From: Varroa destructor
Taxonomy: Eukaryota > Arthropoda > Arachnida > Mesostigmata > Varroidae
Length of the DNA stretch: 64,000 bases
Reading direction: 5' to 3'
NCBI RefSeq assembly: GCF_002443255.2
Contig: NW_019211455.1
Span: 4,074,597 to 4,138,596, forward strand
In this document: one piece after another, positions 10,306 through 20,199 of the stretch
Position numbering within the stretch: position 1 is the stretch's first letter
Layout of the letters: the number at the start of each line of letters is the position of its first letter
Translations under genes and position numbers: made by a program
The notes under the pieces: model-generated
What the model was told of the DNA's origin: nothing
The model's input: the letters and a program-made list of their open reading frames with translations, nothing else
Database searches by the model: none

Positions 10306-10504
10306 CTATTCTCTCCATTGAGATTGTCTGTTCCCCGCGCGTATTCATATCATGCCGTGTCTGGCCTTCTTGTTTTGCTTAAAACTTAATAGCAAAAAAG
10401 CGTTTACCTATTCGCTAATGCAACGTCATATACTAGCATCATCGTTTGTTCCTGTCATCGTCAGTATTATCGTATTATTATATTATTGTCAATTTATCTG
10501 ATTT

Positions 10505-10819
10505 GTGATCGAGAACAGGTCCGCCCACATCCGTCGTGTGGGTCATCAGCGAAATGACCAGCGGATCGCAGCACACCGTATTATCGACGAAGAGCATTGG
10601 ATGGATTTACTGTTGTCTCATGAGGGATCGTACGTCGACGGCTCTACCGTGGACAGCAGGGAAGCACCGATTCGCGCACATCTGCCGACAACTTTCGCTC
10701 GTGGAAGGGCAAAGATTACGATTGACCTCTCTGATCACAAAGAACATATTCGAATGTATCCTCTAGTGTCCAAACAAGCATTTAGCACACATTTTTCACT
10801 ACGTTTGTTCTGCGTATAG
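10505..10819 (+). CDS. open frame of 104 codons, uncertain
   Basis: Not recognised. A frame rich in His, Arg, Asp and Glu (HRIIDEEHWMDLL) runs to TAG at 10817-10819. No ATG occurs near its 5' end, so it would have to be an exon. The AG at 10518 follows only a modest tract. The charged composition is more protein-like than most frames here, but the length is within chance. Confidence 0.14.
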   Translation: MIENRSAHIRRVGHQRNDQRIAAHRIIDEEHWMDLLLSHEGSYVDGSTVDSREAPIRAHLPTTFARGRAKITIDLSDHKEHIRMYPLVSKQAFSTHFSLRLFCV

Positions 10820-12280
10820 TATGACGGAACGTCCATTCGTTCAGGAACATAGATGCACATGTCTCGTAGGGCCAATGCATTGGCTGTCGCCTTATTTTTG
10901 CTGAACAAAAAGTGCAGCTGTCAAGGATGACAGTGTTCAGGAGGACAAGGATGACAGAATTGCATTCTGGTCTATTTCGTTACGAACGCGCCCTTCTCGT
11001 TCGTATTCTAATGCAGTGGTAAGATAGTACACGGAAACCTAAAGACTCGGACAGATCAGCTGAATTTCCGCGCGTGTTTCCTGCCAATTACGGGTCTCAT
11101 TTGTCTTCTTGGTTTATTTCATTTCGTGAATGTATTGAATGCTATCAGCGATCATATTTTGAGTCGGGCGTCCAAACGTCCTTTTACGAACTACTACTTA
11201 TTACCACGGTCGCTACAACCAAATTACCAGATTCGTCTGTCGCCGAGGGCTGCGGGGAAGCTGAGTAAATCAGAGACGAATTGTGAGATTTGCCTCTTCT
11301 TTTAGCCGCCCTGTAAACGGTAGAAGCAGAAGTCGTCTTACTGGCAATGTTTCAGCTTCGGCTCAGCCGGACGGTCCGAAGGTCTCCTCTTCCCACTTCC
11401 AATAAAGCGAATTCATCTCGTTTGAACTTCGTTCGTCATCACCACCAGCGAAGACACTGCCGCTGAGGTCCCGTTGGTCGCTTGTCGTTTTCGTCACGTA
11501 CCGCTGCTGTCTGAGTGAGGCATCTTAATGAGGCAGAAAATCAACAACACGATTACCGATTCAACATTATTACAGACAACGGCCACCGAGTCGTCACTAC
11601 GCACTGACAATGAACGAAAACGTGATTGAAATAGGGTAGATGCTTATACCTTTTTGTACATGTTTGCATGGAGGGTGACGTACCTATTTAGGACGTCTAT
11701 TCGGATCAGGAGTACAAAGTGAGCTTTGATAAATTAGCGTCGCTAGCCCAGTTAGCTGAAGGCCACTATCCCTGGATAACAGGAAACGCGGATCTATTTT
11801 TTTTTTTCCGAACGAGATGTCTTATGTACGCGTCGTTTATGCAAATATGTTGCAGAATTTCACACGAATCAGAGATTCGTCCTATTGTTATTGTTGTTCT
11901 GTTTAATAAATGAGGGACTCATCACAATATGACTGCTCGACTATCCATGACATACATTCACTTGCATCTACGTTTGTCCAGAGCACTGTGCAATTATGCC
12001 ATGCAGCAAAACGGTTTGAAGCATAATTTCAGTTAGATGGCCTAGAGTCGTCCATATAATTCTTAACTAGAGGTGTTTATTTCGAGGAAACAAGTGCGTT
12101 TTTCTTGACTGTTGACCGTTATCCTTTTGGAACTGTTTAGGACCAACAGAAGATTGGAACAGCAAATGTGGGGGTAACAACTTATCTTAAACACGGTATT
12201 GGTATAAATTATTTTTAATGATTAATTACTCCATCTTGACGGCTACAACCTTACCATCTTCTTCAAGTTCTCTATTTTCT
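10820..12280. other. no supported gene
   Basis: Contains two copies of CAAGGATGACAG about 30 bp apart near 10920-10955 and a T9 run near 11800. Frames at 11074 and 11719 are short and unsupported by splice sites. A reverse CCA|GTAAGA near 11340 has an open frame behind it, but with a weak acceptor. Confidence 0.4.
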
Positions 12281-12300
12281 CTATTCGATTTCAGGTAAGT
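12250..12300 (+). promoter_or_regulatory. candidate recursive splice site (ratchet point)
   Basis: A long pyrimidine tract (ATTTTCTCTATTCGATTTCAG, ending at 12294) runs directly into a consensus donor GTAAGT at 12295-12300, so an acceptor is immediately followed by a donor with no exon between. This matches the known form of zero-length recursive splice sites in long arthropod introns (established in Drosophila). It is the only CAG|GTAAGT on this strand. A second AAG|GTAAGT at 12433 has a weaker tract. It would imply a long forward intron across 12.3 kb. Confidence 0.4.
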
Positions 12301-15300
12301 CGTCAATCGTATTTGAACGGGTTCGTTTGGGTAACATGCGTTTGATCATTTGGGTACTTTTTCAAGTACTTAGTTAATTTGAGAAGTATAGCGGCAACAT
12401 ACTACTAGAGTACTCTGTTTATTCTTGCATAAGGTAAGTTAAAAAAAAAAAAACAGCTAAATCAGCCGTTTGAAACAAATATGTGATTATTTGTAGAGAT
12501 ATACGCAGCCATACCATGCGTTTTCCGTGCCCGTAAGTCTCACGGTCAAACCTGTGGCGGAACAGCAACCCGGTGTTTATTTTTTGGCTTTTTTAACAAA
12601 CCCTTTCGCGCCCTCCCTTCGGGAGCAGTCGCGTCAATAAACTTTATCCTAATCCGTATCGACGCTATCGTTAATGTCACTGAATATTTAGGTATTTCTT
12701 ATTATACTCGCGTTCTCCATTGGTCGCCGCTGTCGTTGATGTTCGCCGGTTGCAACATAAACTCAATTCTCAGGTACCTGCTGACGTGATAGATACTCCT
12801 GGCCATGCTATATCCGAAGACCTAGCAATCTGAAACCGGAATGAATCCTAAGGCCCAGATCCACTGCTCGGCTCCTGTCGCTCTGCTTGGCATACTGGGC
12901 GATGTGCTTCGTTCCTGCCCTCCCTGTTTCGATACATGACGGCTGTATTTGCACTATTAGTTATAGCAATAGTACAAGAGCTGTAAAATGGTTCCGTGCG
13001 GCCTGATCAAGCCGAAACGGAGCGGAGTTACCTTGTAGAGTTGCACCACGTTCGTTTGTTTATTGCGACTGGATCGGCGGTTTCAGGAATGAACTAGATT
13101 CGCTAGGGACACATTGATAGGCCGCAGCGGGCTTGTCCTAATGCAGTAAAGTAATTGGCAAAGAGTATAGAACGACAAATACTGTGAGCCCTCCGTCGCT
13201 TCCGATGATCACGATAATGACAGTGACGCAACAAACGATAAGATCCATGAATGAAACGCTGTACGCCAGTGGCATGATTGGGCTTTAACACATTGTCTGT
13301 TAAACATTGAAGGTGCTGCTTTTTGGGAGTTCGTCGTCGTCGTCGTTGTTGAGCCACAGATATCGATCAATGTAAACACATGTTGCAGTAGGACTGGGAT
13401 GGGCTTCGAATGAGTCTGAAGTTCAGCATTCCTGTTCAGCACTGCACAAAAGGACCGATTCTCCCCAGGCTGAAAAGCGTCTGTCAACACGCGGATTCAA
13501 ACGTAGACCAGTACGGGATAGGCAAATTAGCTTATAGCAAAGATACATAGAGTTTCGCTGCTATTTAGCCGTATACGACGGATAGTGATTGCTGATTGGC
13601 AAGTCACGTATATAGGATGCTTTATGTTCATCTTTAGGTGAATGAATTTGTCAGATCTAGCTCATTATTGTATTGTACGTTTACGATAGTGGGCCCTCTT
13701 TACAGCAGTCGAACGGACGACGCGGTAAACGAGCGCCTTGTAAACTTTGAAAGCGCTGATAATATTGATGATGACGGTTATTACTATTATTATAGTGATA
13801 AAAAGCCACTTAGTATATCGTATCGTTTAAAACGCATCGTATCCTTCGACCCATTCGATGCCACTGTCGGCGTATACATTTGCTTTGCCTGAAGAAGCTG
13901 AACTAAGCTACTGGTCAATGCTCACAAGATGCAGAAGATGTTCATGTTACTAGTTCTGTCGGTATATAGGGTATACACAATCCTGTTAGCGATGATTTGT
14001 ACAGCTGAAGCTTGCAACAACGTCCGTTGTCTCAATGCAACAGGGCTCGTGTCGTCCAAATCCTTGAAGACGGCGCAGTCTGACGACGGAGCCTAACATC
14101 CAGCCCAGCGTCCTTCAACTTTAATAGAAGCTCCGTCCGAAGATGCAGAAGACGCTGAAACGTGACTACTACGACGGCATGCGCTTACGCGACAATTATC
14201 AACTCTTCGAAATAATTTGCAGCAACAGTAACAACAATGAAAGCAACAACAGCGCCCGAGCCAGCGGCCATTAAGGCGCAATTATTGTTAGTCGTATTTA
14301 ATGCGAGACACGATAGTTCAGGCCAATGTGAAAGGAAGGATCACTTGTATTGCCTCCGTCTAATAGAGCCTGTAATTGTAGTATGTCAAGATAACATTCT
14401 TGGCTTCTACCGTCACGAATGCCCTCCCGTTGTGTGTCCTACGACACATATTACATGGTCAATAGTAGTACATCAGCTGCCTCCGCCACTGCAGAAACTG
14501 TTATTTCGTTGAGATAAATACATCATTTGTCGTTGGCAAAGGGTTGTTTCAATAGATAGATAGAGGGGATGATGCGCGCACTCGTTCAATCGCGCATTTC
14601 CTCGCCGCGAAGCGTGGTGACATTCACTGACGTACGCGTATCGAAGTACGCAACGGAACTATAAACAGCCCCACGAAGTTCTCGGCGCCTAACGATTTTT
14701 ACTGTTCTCGAGTCGTTTTATCACCAATTACGCCGCTATACATATGTATGCTGCACTGGAAAGCAGCTCCGACGAGCCTGGACGGTCCAGAAAAACAAAC
14801 GCCATCTTCTTTATCGTTATCTTGTTGTTCTTCGGAGTAGTTAAGCATGTCTGAACTTCTGGTAGCATTATTGCTATTAGAAGTTATATTCGTAATGGTA
14901 GTACAGCTGTTAATGCTCATGGGAGATCTAAGCCGACCTTATCCAGCGAACCCTGATTGTTGTTGTTATGTAATCATTTCATTTGCCGGTAGTGCCGGAA
15001 TGACGAGTGTGACGCAATTATCATTATTAGCTAATGATGACAGCTCCATGAGCTGAGCTGAGCCGAGTTGAGTTCTGGTCGTTTCGCTAGCTATAGGCGG
15101 ACGCGCACTCGGACAATTGTTTCATATGTACAGTTTATCTAATCAATGCGGTTACTAGTAGCGGTGCTTTTCGTATCCGTATTGTATATGGAGGTGGCTA
15201 CCGTCCGGATGGCTATCTGATGACGGGAAAAGTATGTTTCGCGTCTGTCTACTATTCACTGCTGTTTCTTGCTATCGCCAACGACAACTGTGATTCGGCA

Positions 15301-15530
15301 TCATCCTTTGATCGTTTCGGAGGCATCGTGTTGATCGATGATCGTCGAATTACTTCCTTCTGTCGGCCAATCGTGGCCACTGAGACTACCTGCCGTTGAA
15401 AAAGCTATAGGCCGAGTATCATTTCACCAGTGGCTAATGACCAGAAGAGGTAATCGCGCACTCGTCCTGAGGAGAGCCTTCTACGGTCTCCAGTTGGTTG
15501 ATGCCTTGACTTTAACAGTCCTCAATTCAG
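12301..15530. other. intron-like or intergenic stretch
   Basis: Contains an A12 run near 12441, a forward GTAAGT at 12533 without a good exon, CAG/CAA-derived frames near 14093-14281 and 14699-14920, and otherwise unremarkable sequence. No splice-bounded exon stood out. Confidence 0.35.
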
Positions 15531-15619
15531 ACAGTCACGATCATTTAGCGTTCGACAACATGTTCAAGGTTACCGAATCCAGACGACAACCGTCATCTGC
15601 TGAAGCTCAGCTCATACAG
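15531..15619 (+). CDS. candidate exon, unknown protein
   Basis: Not recognised. The acceptor (GACTTTAACAGTCCTCAATTCAG) is good. The 89 nt give two bases and 29 codons, ending in phase 0 at a weak donor (ATACAG|GTTCTC). The peptide is hydrophilic (HDHLAFDNMFKVTES). The frame itself continues to a TAG at 15668-15670, so it could instead be a terminal exon. Splicing to 15722 is in phase. Confidence 0.18.
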
Positions 15620-15721
15620 GTTCTCAATCAATTTTCCGACCCAAAATCCAGATTTGTGAATTATCATTAGTGCCTTAATTGTCGTCTAATGACCCTTATC
15701 TTCATCTTTTTATTATTCGAG

Positions 15722-15847
15722 GACGTAGCTAGGGACGGATTGTTGCAAATTATGGCCGTCGATCGAACTAAATACAATCCAATGCTGTTTGCAGCCGACA
15801 CGCCTGAGCTGACAGACAATACGTTTGCCATCGAAAATCTAAAATAA
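15722..15847 (+). CDS. candidate terminal exon with overlapping AATAAA
   Basis: Not recognised. After an AG at 15721 preceded by a pyrimidine-rich tract (TTATCTTCATCTTTTTATTATTCGAG), 41 codons run in phase 0 to a TAA at 15845-15847, including MAVDRTKYNPMLFAAD and the tail AIENLK. A canonical AATAAA (15843-15848) overlaps the stop codon. If both this and 15531-15619 are real, the intron is 102 nt. The poly(A) signal adds slight support. Confidence 0.22.
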   Translation, partial: DVARDGLLQIMAVDRTKYNPMLFAADTPELTDNTFAIENLK

Positions 15848-15903
15848 ATAGCTAAAAGTGGCCAAGGTGGTTAGGTGCCGTATAGCTAGGTCACGCTATT
15901 TTC

Positions 15904-15925
15904 TTTTTTTTTTTTTTTTTTTTTT
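15904..15925. repeat. T22 homopolymer
   Basis: Twenty-two T in a row. It could be the A-tail of a reverse-oriented retroposed copy, but I could not define a body or target-site duplication around it. Confidence 0.9.
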
Positions 15926-16242
15926 GCTATATAGTAAGCGTTATCGTCGGCTGATTCTACTGGATATATTCACGATTGTAGGATCAATATTTCTGTTTCG
16001 TCTTGTTATCGTATTCAACGTTGAACACGGTCGCTTGCCCGTAGCCTTTGTAGACATTCAGAAGCCGATACATTTGTCGTGCTGGCTGGCTGGCTGGCTC
16101 TGTTACCCATTTGCGCTTTACAGGCCCCGTCTGCTCCTACGATTATCATCGTCGTGTTACGCATATCTATATTTAAGCCCGCCTATGCGATACGGGTGTT
16201 TGCTACCTGTCTACATATTACAACAATCGAACCTTCACAAGA

Positions 16243-16260
16243 ACGTACGTACGTACGTAC
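16243..16260. repeat. (ACGT)4.5 self-complementary repeat
   Basis: Four and a half ACGT units in a row, palindromic in every register. A short GGCT repeat (four units) lies at 16084-16099. Confidence 0.9.
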
Positions 16261-16408
16261 GAACGACGATTGGATATGTTACCTATGCACGCGCAGTTAA
16301 AGCGGTTAGAAACGTTGGAAAATTTATTCGATGCCCGTCGTGTACGACGAAACGTATTCCGACTTGGACTTTTTGACCAATTAAAGGTCACAGTTCATAT
16401 ATACGTGT

Positions 16409-16600
16409 ATGATTTTATATCGACGAAATTTACCCGCTAATCTAGAACGCGTCCATAAGCGGCTATTGCATCGAACCGAAATCGCAGAGCAGCATCTAGA
16501 TACACGATTGGATTCTACGATCAGTTTAAGAGTGTTTCTCCTCCAGGCGACAGCAAATGACAACGTAGTGGTCTCTACTGCTCGAATACCTCATGGTTAG
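16409..16600 (+). CDS. ATG-initiated ORF of 63 codons, uncertain
   Basis: Not recognised. It starts at an ATG and reads to TAG, with an amphipathic charged section (RVHKRLLHRTEIAEQHL) that could be helical. A good internal acceptor (GTTTCTCCTCCAG) lies inside the frame near 16548. Nothing identifies a family and the length is chance-level. It is kept because of the helical composition. Confidence 0.17.
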   Translation: MILYRRNLPANLERVHKRLLHRTEIAEQHLDTRLDSTISLRVFLLQATANDNVVVSTARIPHG

Positions 16601-16708
16601 GGCACCTGTTAGTAGGTAACGGCTGTACGCCAAGCAAGATCTGCGATAGTGGCATACGCAACGGCGAATGAATCTGGAGACAATATTCGACGATAAGAAG
16701 ACTATGAC

Positions 16709-16734
16709 GGCTAACGTACGCTATTACGTTAGCC
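16709..16734. repeat. 10-bp perfect stem, 6-nt loop
   Basis: GGCTAACGTA at 16709-16718 pairs perfectly with TACGTTAGCC at 16725-16734 around a CGCTAT loop. Short but perfect. No neighbouring gene explains it. Confidence 0.9.
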
Positions 16735-16835
16735 TAATAAATATACATAGAAAGTGCCCAGTACTATGCATAACTGTATCAATGTTCACAATATATCGAG
16801 CTGTCCTTCAGTCTTCCAAGATATAGGGCACTTAC

Positions 16836-16987
16836 CGCCGACGCCCAAGATTCTCAATTTTGAAACGCTTCCAGAAATCGTAGTCGATAACGCTTCTGCT
16901 GCTCACTACGCCTTCCCTGCCAGATGAGTTATTATTACCATTATTGTTATCTTTACTATTATAGGTACATCGTAACAAAAAGTAACC
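16836..16987 (-). CDS. candidate exon, unknown protein
   Basis: Not recognised. The donor is strong (CGGCG|GTAAGT, reverse strand). The frame behind it is open for over 60 codons to a TAA near 17046. With an acceptor at CTGGCTTGAAG (exon start 16987) it is exactly 50 codons plus two bases, phase 0 at its start. It has an Asn-rich stretch (NNNGNNNSSG) followed by VIDYDFWKRFKIENLGRR, a charged aromatic segment. Other acceptors inside (for example at ATAATAG) would shorten it. It joins in phase with the candidate at 17956-17995. Confidence 0.38.
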
Positions 16988-17296
16988 CTTCAAGCCAGAA
17001 ACGTTATTTGGTAGTTGTATCGTAGTGATGTTAGAGCTGATTTACTCGTTTGTTAGTTCGTCTCAAAGCAACACTAGCTAAGCGATATTCGACGAAACAG
17101 GTCATGGCGGTACGATGTTTCTCGATGGCCTGGAACCACTTGTCGACCTCCTGATGATGGCTGTGGCTTGTCTGATCTAGCAGTATTAGGAAAAACAGTC
17201 GCCGCCGGGATCTCGATATATATAATGAGTCATTTTAGCGCTATGATATGCGCGTTGATTCATTTCACCACGTCGATGTTGATTGTTTGCGACGTA

Positions 17297-17434
<138 letters not shown>

Positions 17435-17955
17435 GTTCGTGGTTTCGTTCTGGTGGAAGGTGATTCTTAGCGGCTCGAAGTATCCGCTTATTAAAGGGCG
17501 CCTGCCTCGCTAGCGCCCACAATTCAGCAGCGGCATCTTGGGCGTGACAGGGCGCAACTCTTTTAAATATTCATAGTTTGCTTACGGCTTCGTACGAACT
17601 TCTACTGACTTACTAGCAGACAATCGAAGTTCCTTTGCTATGCGTTGATATTGCCGCTGTGGTCGTATTGCTCCGCCATTTCGATGTTTCGTTGTCGCCG
17701 GCGAAAGATTTCCAACGACGTCGATAACGCTCGTAGAATTTGGGCAAAAACAAGCTGATAGTCCGTAACCGCAGTGTTCGCGTGCCAGTGTCAGGAAATG
17801 ATCGGTGATCCCTGATTAAGAGAATCTGCACGACGCCTATCTATATACTAGATTTTTTTTATCGAGGAACTGCTTTGCGGCGACGAGGAGAGCTTTGACC
17901 GTTGCCAATAGGAGGGAACTGTTGTTGGTACACGGAGCCGTGCCAGATGACTTAC

Positions 17956-17995
17956 CTGTTCTATCGTACCTTTTCTTGGATTCGCTCGACCGTTG
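17956..17995 (-). CDS. candidate 40-nt exon with consensus splice sites
   Basis: Not recognised. On the reverse strand, a near-ideal acceptor (CTTATTTTCCCCTTCAG) and a perfect donor (AACAG|GTAAGT) enclose 40 nt. Two frames are open: one base plus NGRANPRKGTIEQ ending in phase 0, which joins the exon at 16836, or QRSSESKKRYDRT ending with one base. Splice-site strength is its support, since so short an exon has little coding content. The intron to 16987 would contain the TAC repeat. Confidence 0.35.
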
Positions 17996-20160
17996 CTGAA
18001 GGGGAAAATAAGAATCGAATCTGTCGATATCTCGCATAGCCAACCTGTTCCTTCAGCTCAAACGTTACCCGTACAAAGCACGCGGCGAACGAGTGAACCG
18101 CCACTAATTATTGCCTCCCATAAACTCTTTGTAAACTTGTGCTAGACACCAAATAGTAACACACTGTATGTACATACGTACACACATATAATGATCATAG
18201 TAAAATATAATTCCACTTAGCTCGTTAACGCACTGTCAAATAAAGTACAAGCAAGGAACCCCACAGCATCTCGAAACAGGGCCACCGCCATATATAGGTA
18301 AGCGATATGCACCATCACCAGCAGCATTTTCATTGTGATGGTTGTCTTACTCGCCATCGACGTCATCGTAACTTCCCATAACGACTCTGTATGCATAAAT
18401 ATTTATATTATATACTAGATATGATACAGATGTTAAATGTATATACGGCGATCGTCGCCCAATGTAAACGAGTGTTACACATCTAGGCCTGCACTGAATG
18501 GAATAGAATCGTCCACCGCTCGCTCGAAATAGTCACGATGGACTCGTTTTTTTGCTTTGGCGTCCTTTTGTTCAGTGACGCTATAACCTGCTGCTGGTGT
18601 CGTCGGCCTTTGTTTTGATTTTGCTTCCTCACCGCCGTTCTAGCTACTTGATTTAATCTGTCTTGTCTTCATGAACACCACCTGAACCCCCTCGCATGGT
18701 GCGTCACGCATCAATGCTATAACCAACTGGGTAGACGCTGAACCATTCTGCCGTACTAAATTACTGATGTTACCCCGCGTCTTGATTGTTATTCCAATCA
18801 CAATGAGATCATCAGCTACGTGATGCATTTTTTCATTCATTTGTCATTTGAGATTAGGCTATTTAGGCTCGTATTGCTGCTAGAATCGCGGTAGTGATTG
18901 AATAGAATAATCGCAGCAGTATACGCTATCCTCTCTACCTAGCTCTCGGAAATTGGCTTTCGTTTTTATACCGCAGACGATAAATATCTTCAAATCGCTC
19001 AACATCACCTTTGACGCTGGGAAAAAATCAAGTGAGAAAAAGGACAGGTAGCGCCGCACACGGCAAGTACTCGACCGAGTTAACTGAAGAAGACCTTGCA
19101 GTGCTCATGTTGAGGGGCCCACGATGGGCCGGGGCCTGTGTAAGTACTGGCTGGCCAGTACCCGCCGATGGCTATCTATCCGCCAAAAATTTTCGGACAC
19201 CTGGCTCGCCGCTCATCAGAGGCTCAGCGCGGATGACCGAATGCATCGAACGTCCTTTCTACCCGTTCTATGTACTAGCGCCGCTAGTGCACATCAGCAA
19301 CGACAGATGCTAAGGACATGTGTAAATTGATTATACTCCCATATCAGTGCGACGTACGAGTGCTGGATAACAGAACTACTCTTGTTGTTGTTGCTGGCGG
19401 CGGCAGAAATTTTAACAACAGCTACAACAACAAGAACGGCAAGGGTATTTTGCCCCTGCGGGAGGGGTTTAGCTTAGGCTAAACATCATAGCCTGCATAA
19501 GTCTGGTAGAGGGGACGATGCAGCCCTCGACGGTGTGGTTGTTGTTGTTGTTGTTGACTATTGCTGCGGTTCGGAGATCTGGCCAAGCAGAAGTTGCAGT
19601 CGTGGTAATACTCGTTTATTGCTGGCCGTCGGCGGCAGGCTACAGGCTACTACTGAAGTCCATACATCATAAGGCGAAACGTTGTCTTATGAAGTCAGCC
19701 TCTGCAATGGCTAAAAGTCAACCACATGAGGATGTGAGCGAAGACAGACAACAACGAGGGCGACCCATAGGTATACTGACGCACACAAACACGCACCTGC
19801 TTTTGGTGGGATCGCCGCTGAAACGCTCGATCCAAGAAGGACCAAGTCATTGGGCCGCTTGGGACATCGTAGCGATTCACCGCTCTGCTTCGCTGGCCAC
19901 TATCACTGGCGCTGTCAGCAGATTTACATACGTGCCTGTCTGTACTTTTTCTCTATCTCGCTCGACTTCTTACGTGTCGTCTATAGGCCTGCGCGGCAGC
20001 CTGGCTCAGGATGCTTCGGAGTTGGCAGGCAGGAATGCTACTGCGACTGGGAGTAAACGCTCTGTATTCTGCAGCTGAACCGTAGAGAGTTTACCGAACG
20101 GCAACATCCTGGAAGCGTCGACTGTGGCAGCGACACCTGTGCTTACTGAAGCAGCGGGAT
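17996..20160. other. no supported gene
   Basis: Holds frames at 19011 and 19518 (100 and 186 codons). The latter begins with a Leu run from a GTT repeat (about 19539-19556). Donor-like GTAAGC at 18298 and GTAAGT at 19139 lack convincing exons. A GC-richer patch spans roughly 19060-19240. Confidence 0.35.
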
Positions 20161-20161
20161 T

Positions 20162-20199
20162 CTACCGATGGTGATAGCGGTATCGGACACCATCGGTAG
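20162..20199. repeat. 12-bp perfect stem, 14-nt loop
   Basis: CTACCGATGGTG at 20162-20173 is exactly complementary to CACCATCGGTAG at 20188-20199. A strong short hairpin with a 14-nt loop; no pyrimidine tract or poly-T follows, and no gene abuts it. Confidence 0.92.

Noticed and set aside
15880..15960. T22 run as evidence of a retroposon tail (also at 40683)
   Set aside because: No element body, no target-site duplication and no terminal repeat could be defined next to either run.
19518..20078. 186-codon ATG frame beginning like a signal peptide
   Set aside because: The hydrophobic start is a Leu run encoded by a GTT repeat. The rest has no motif and no supporting splice or poly(A) signal.
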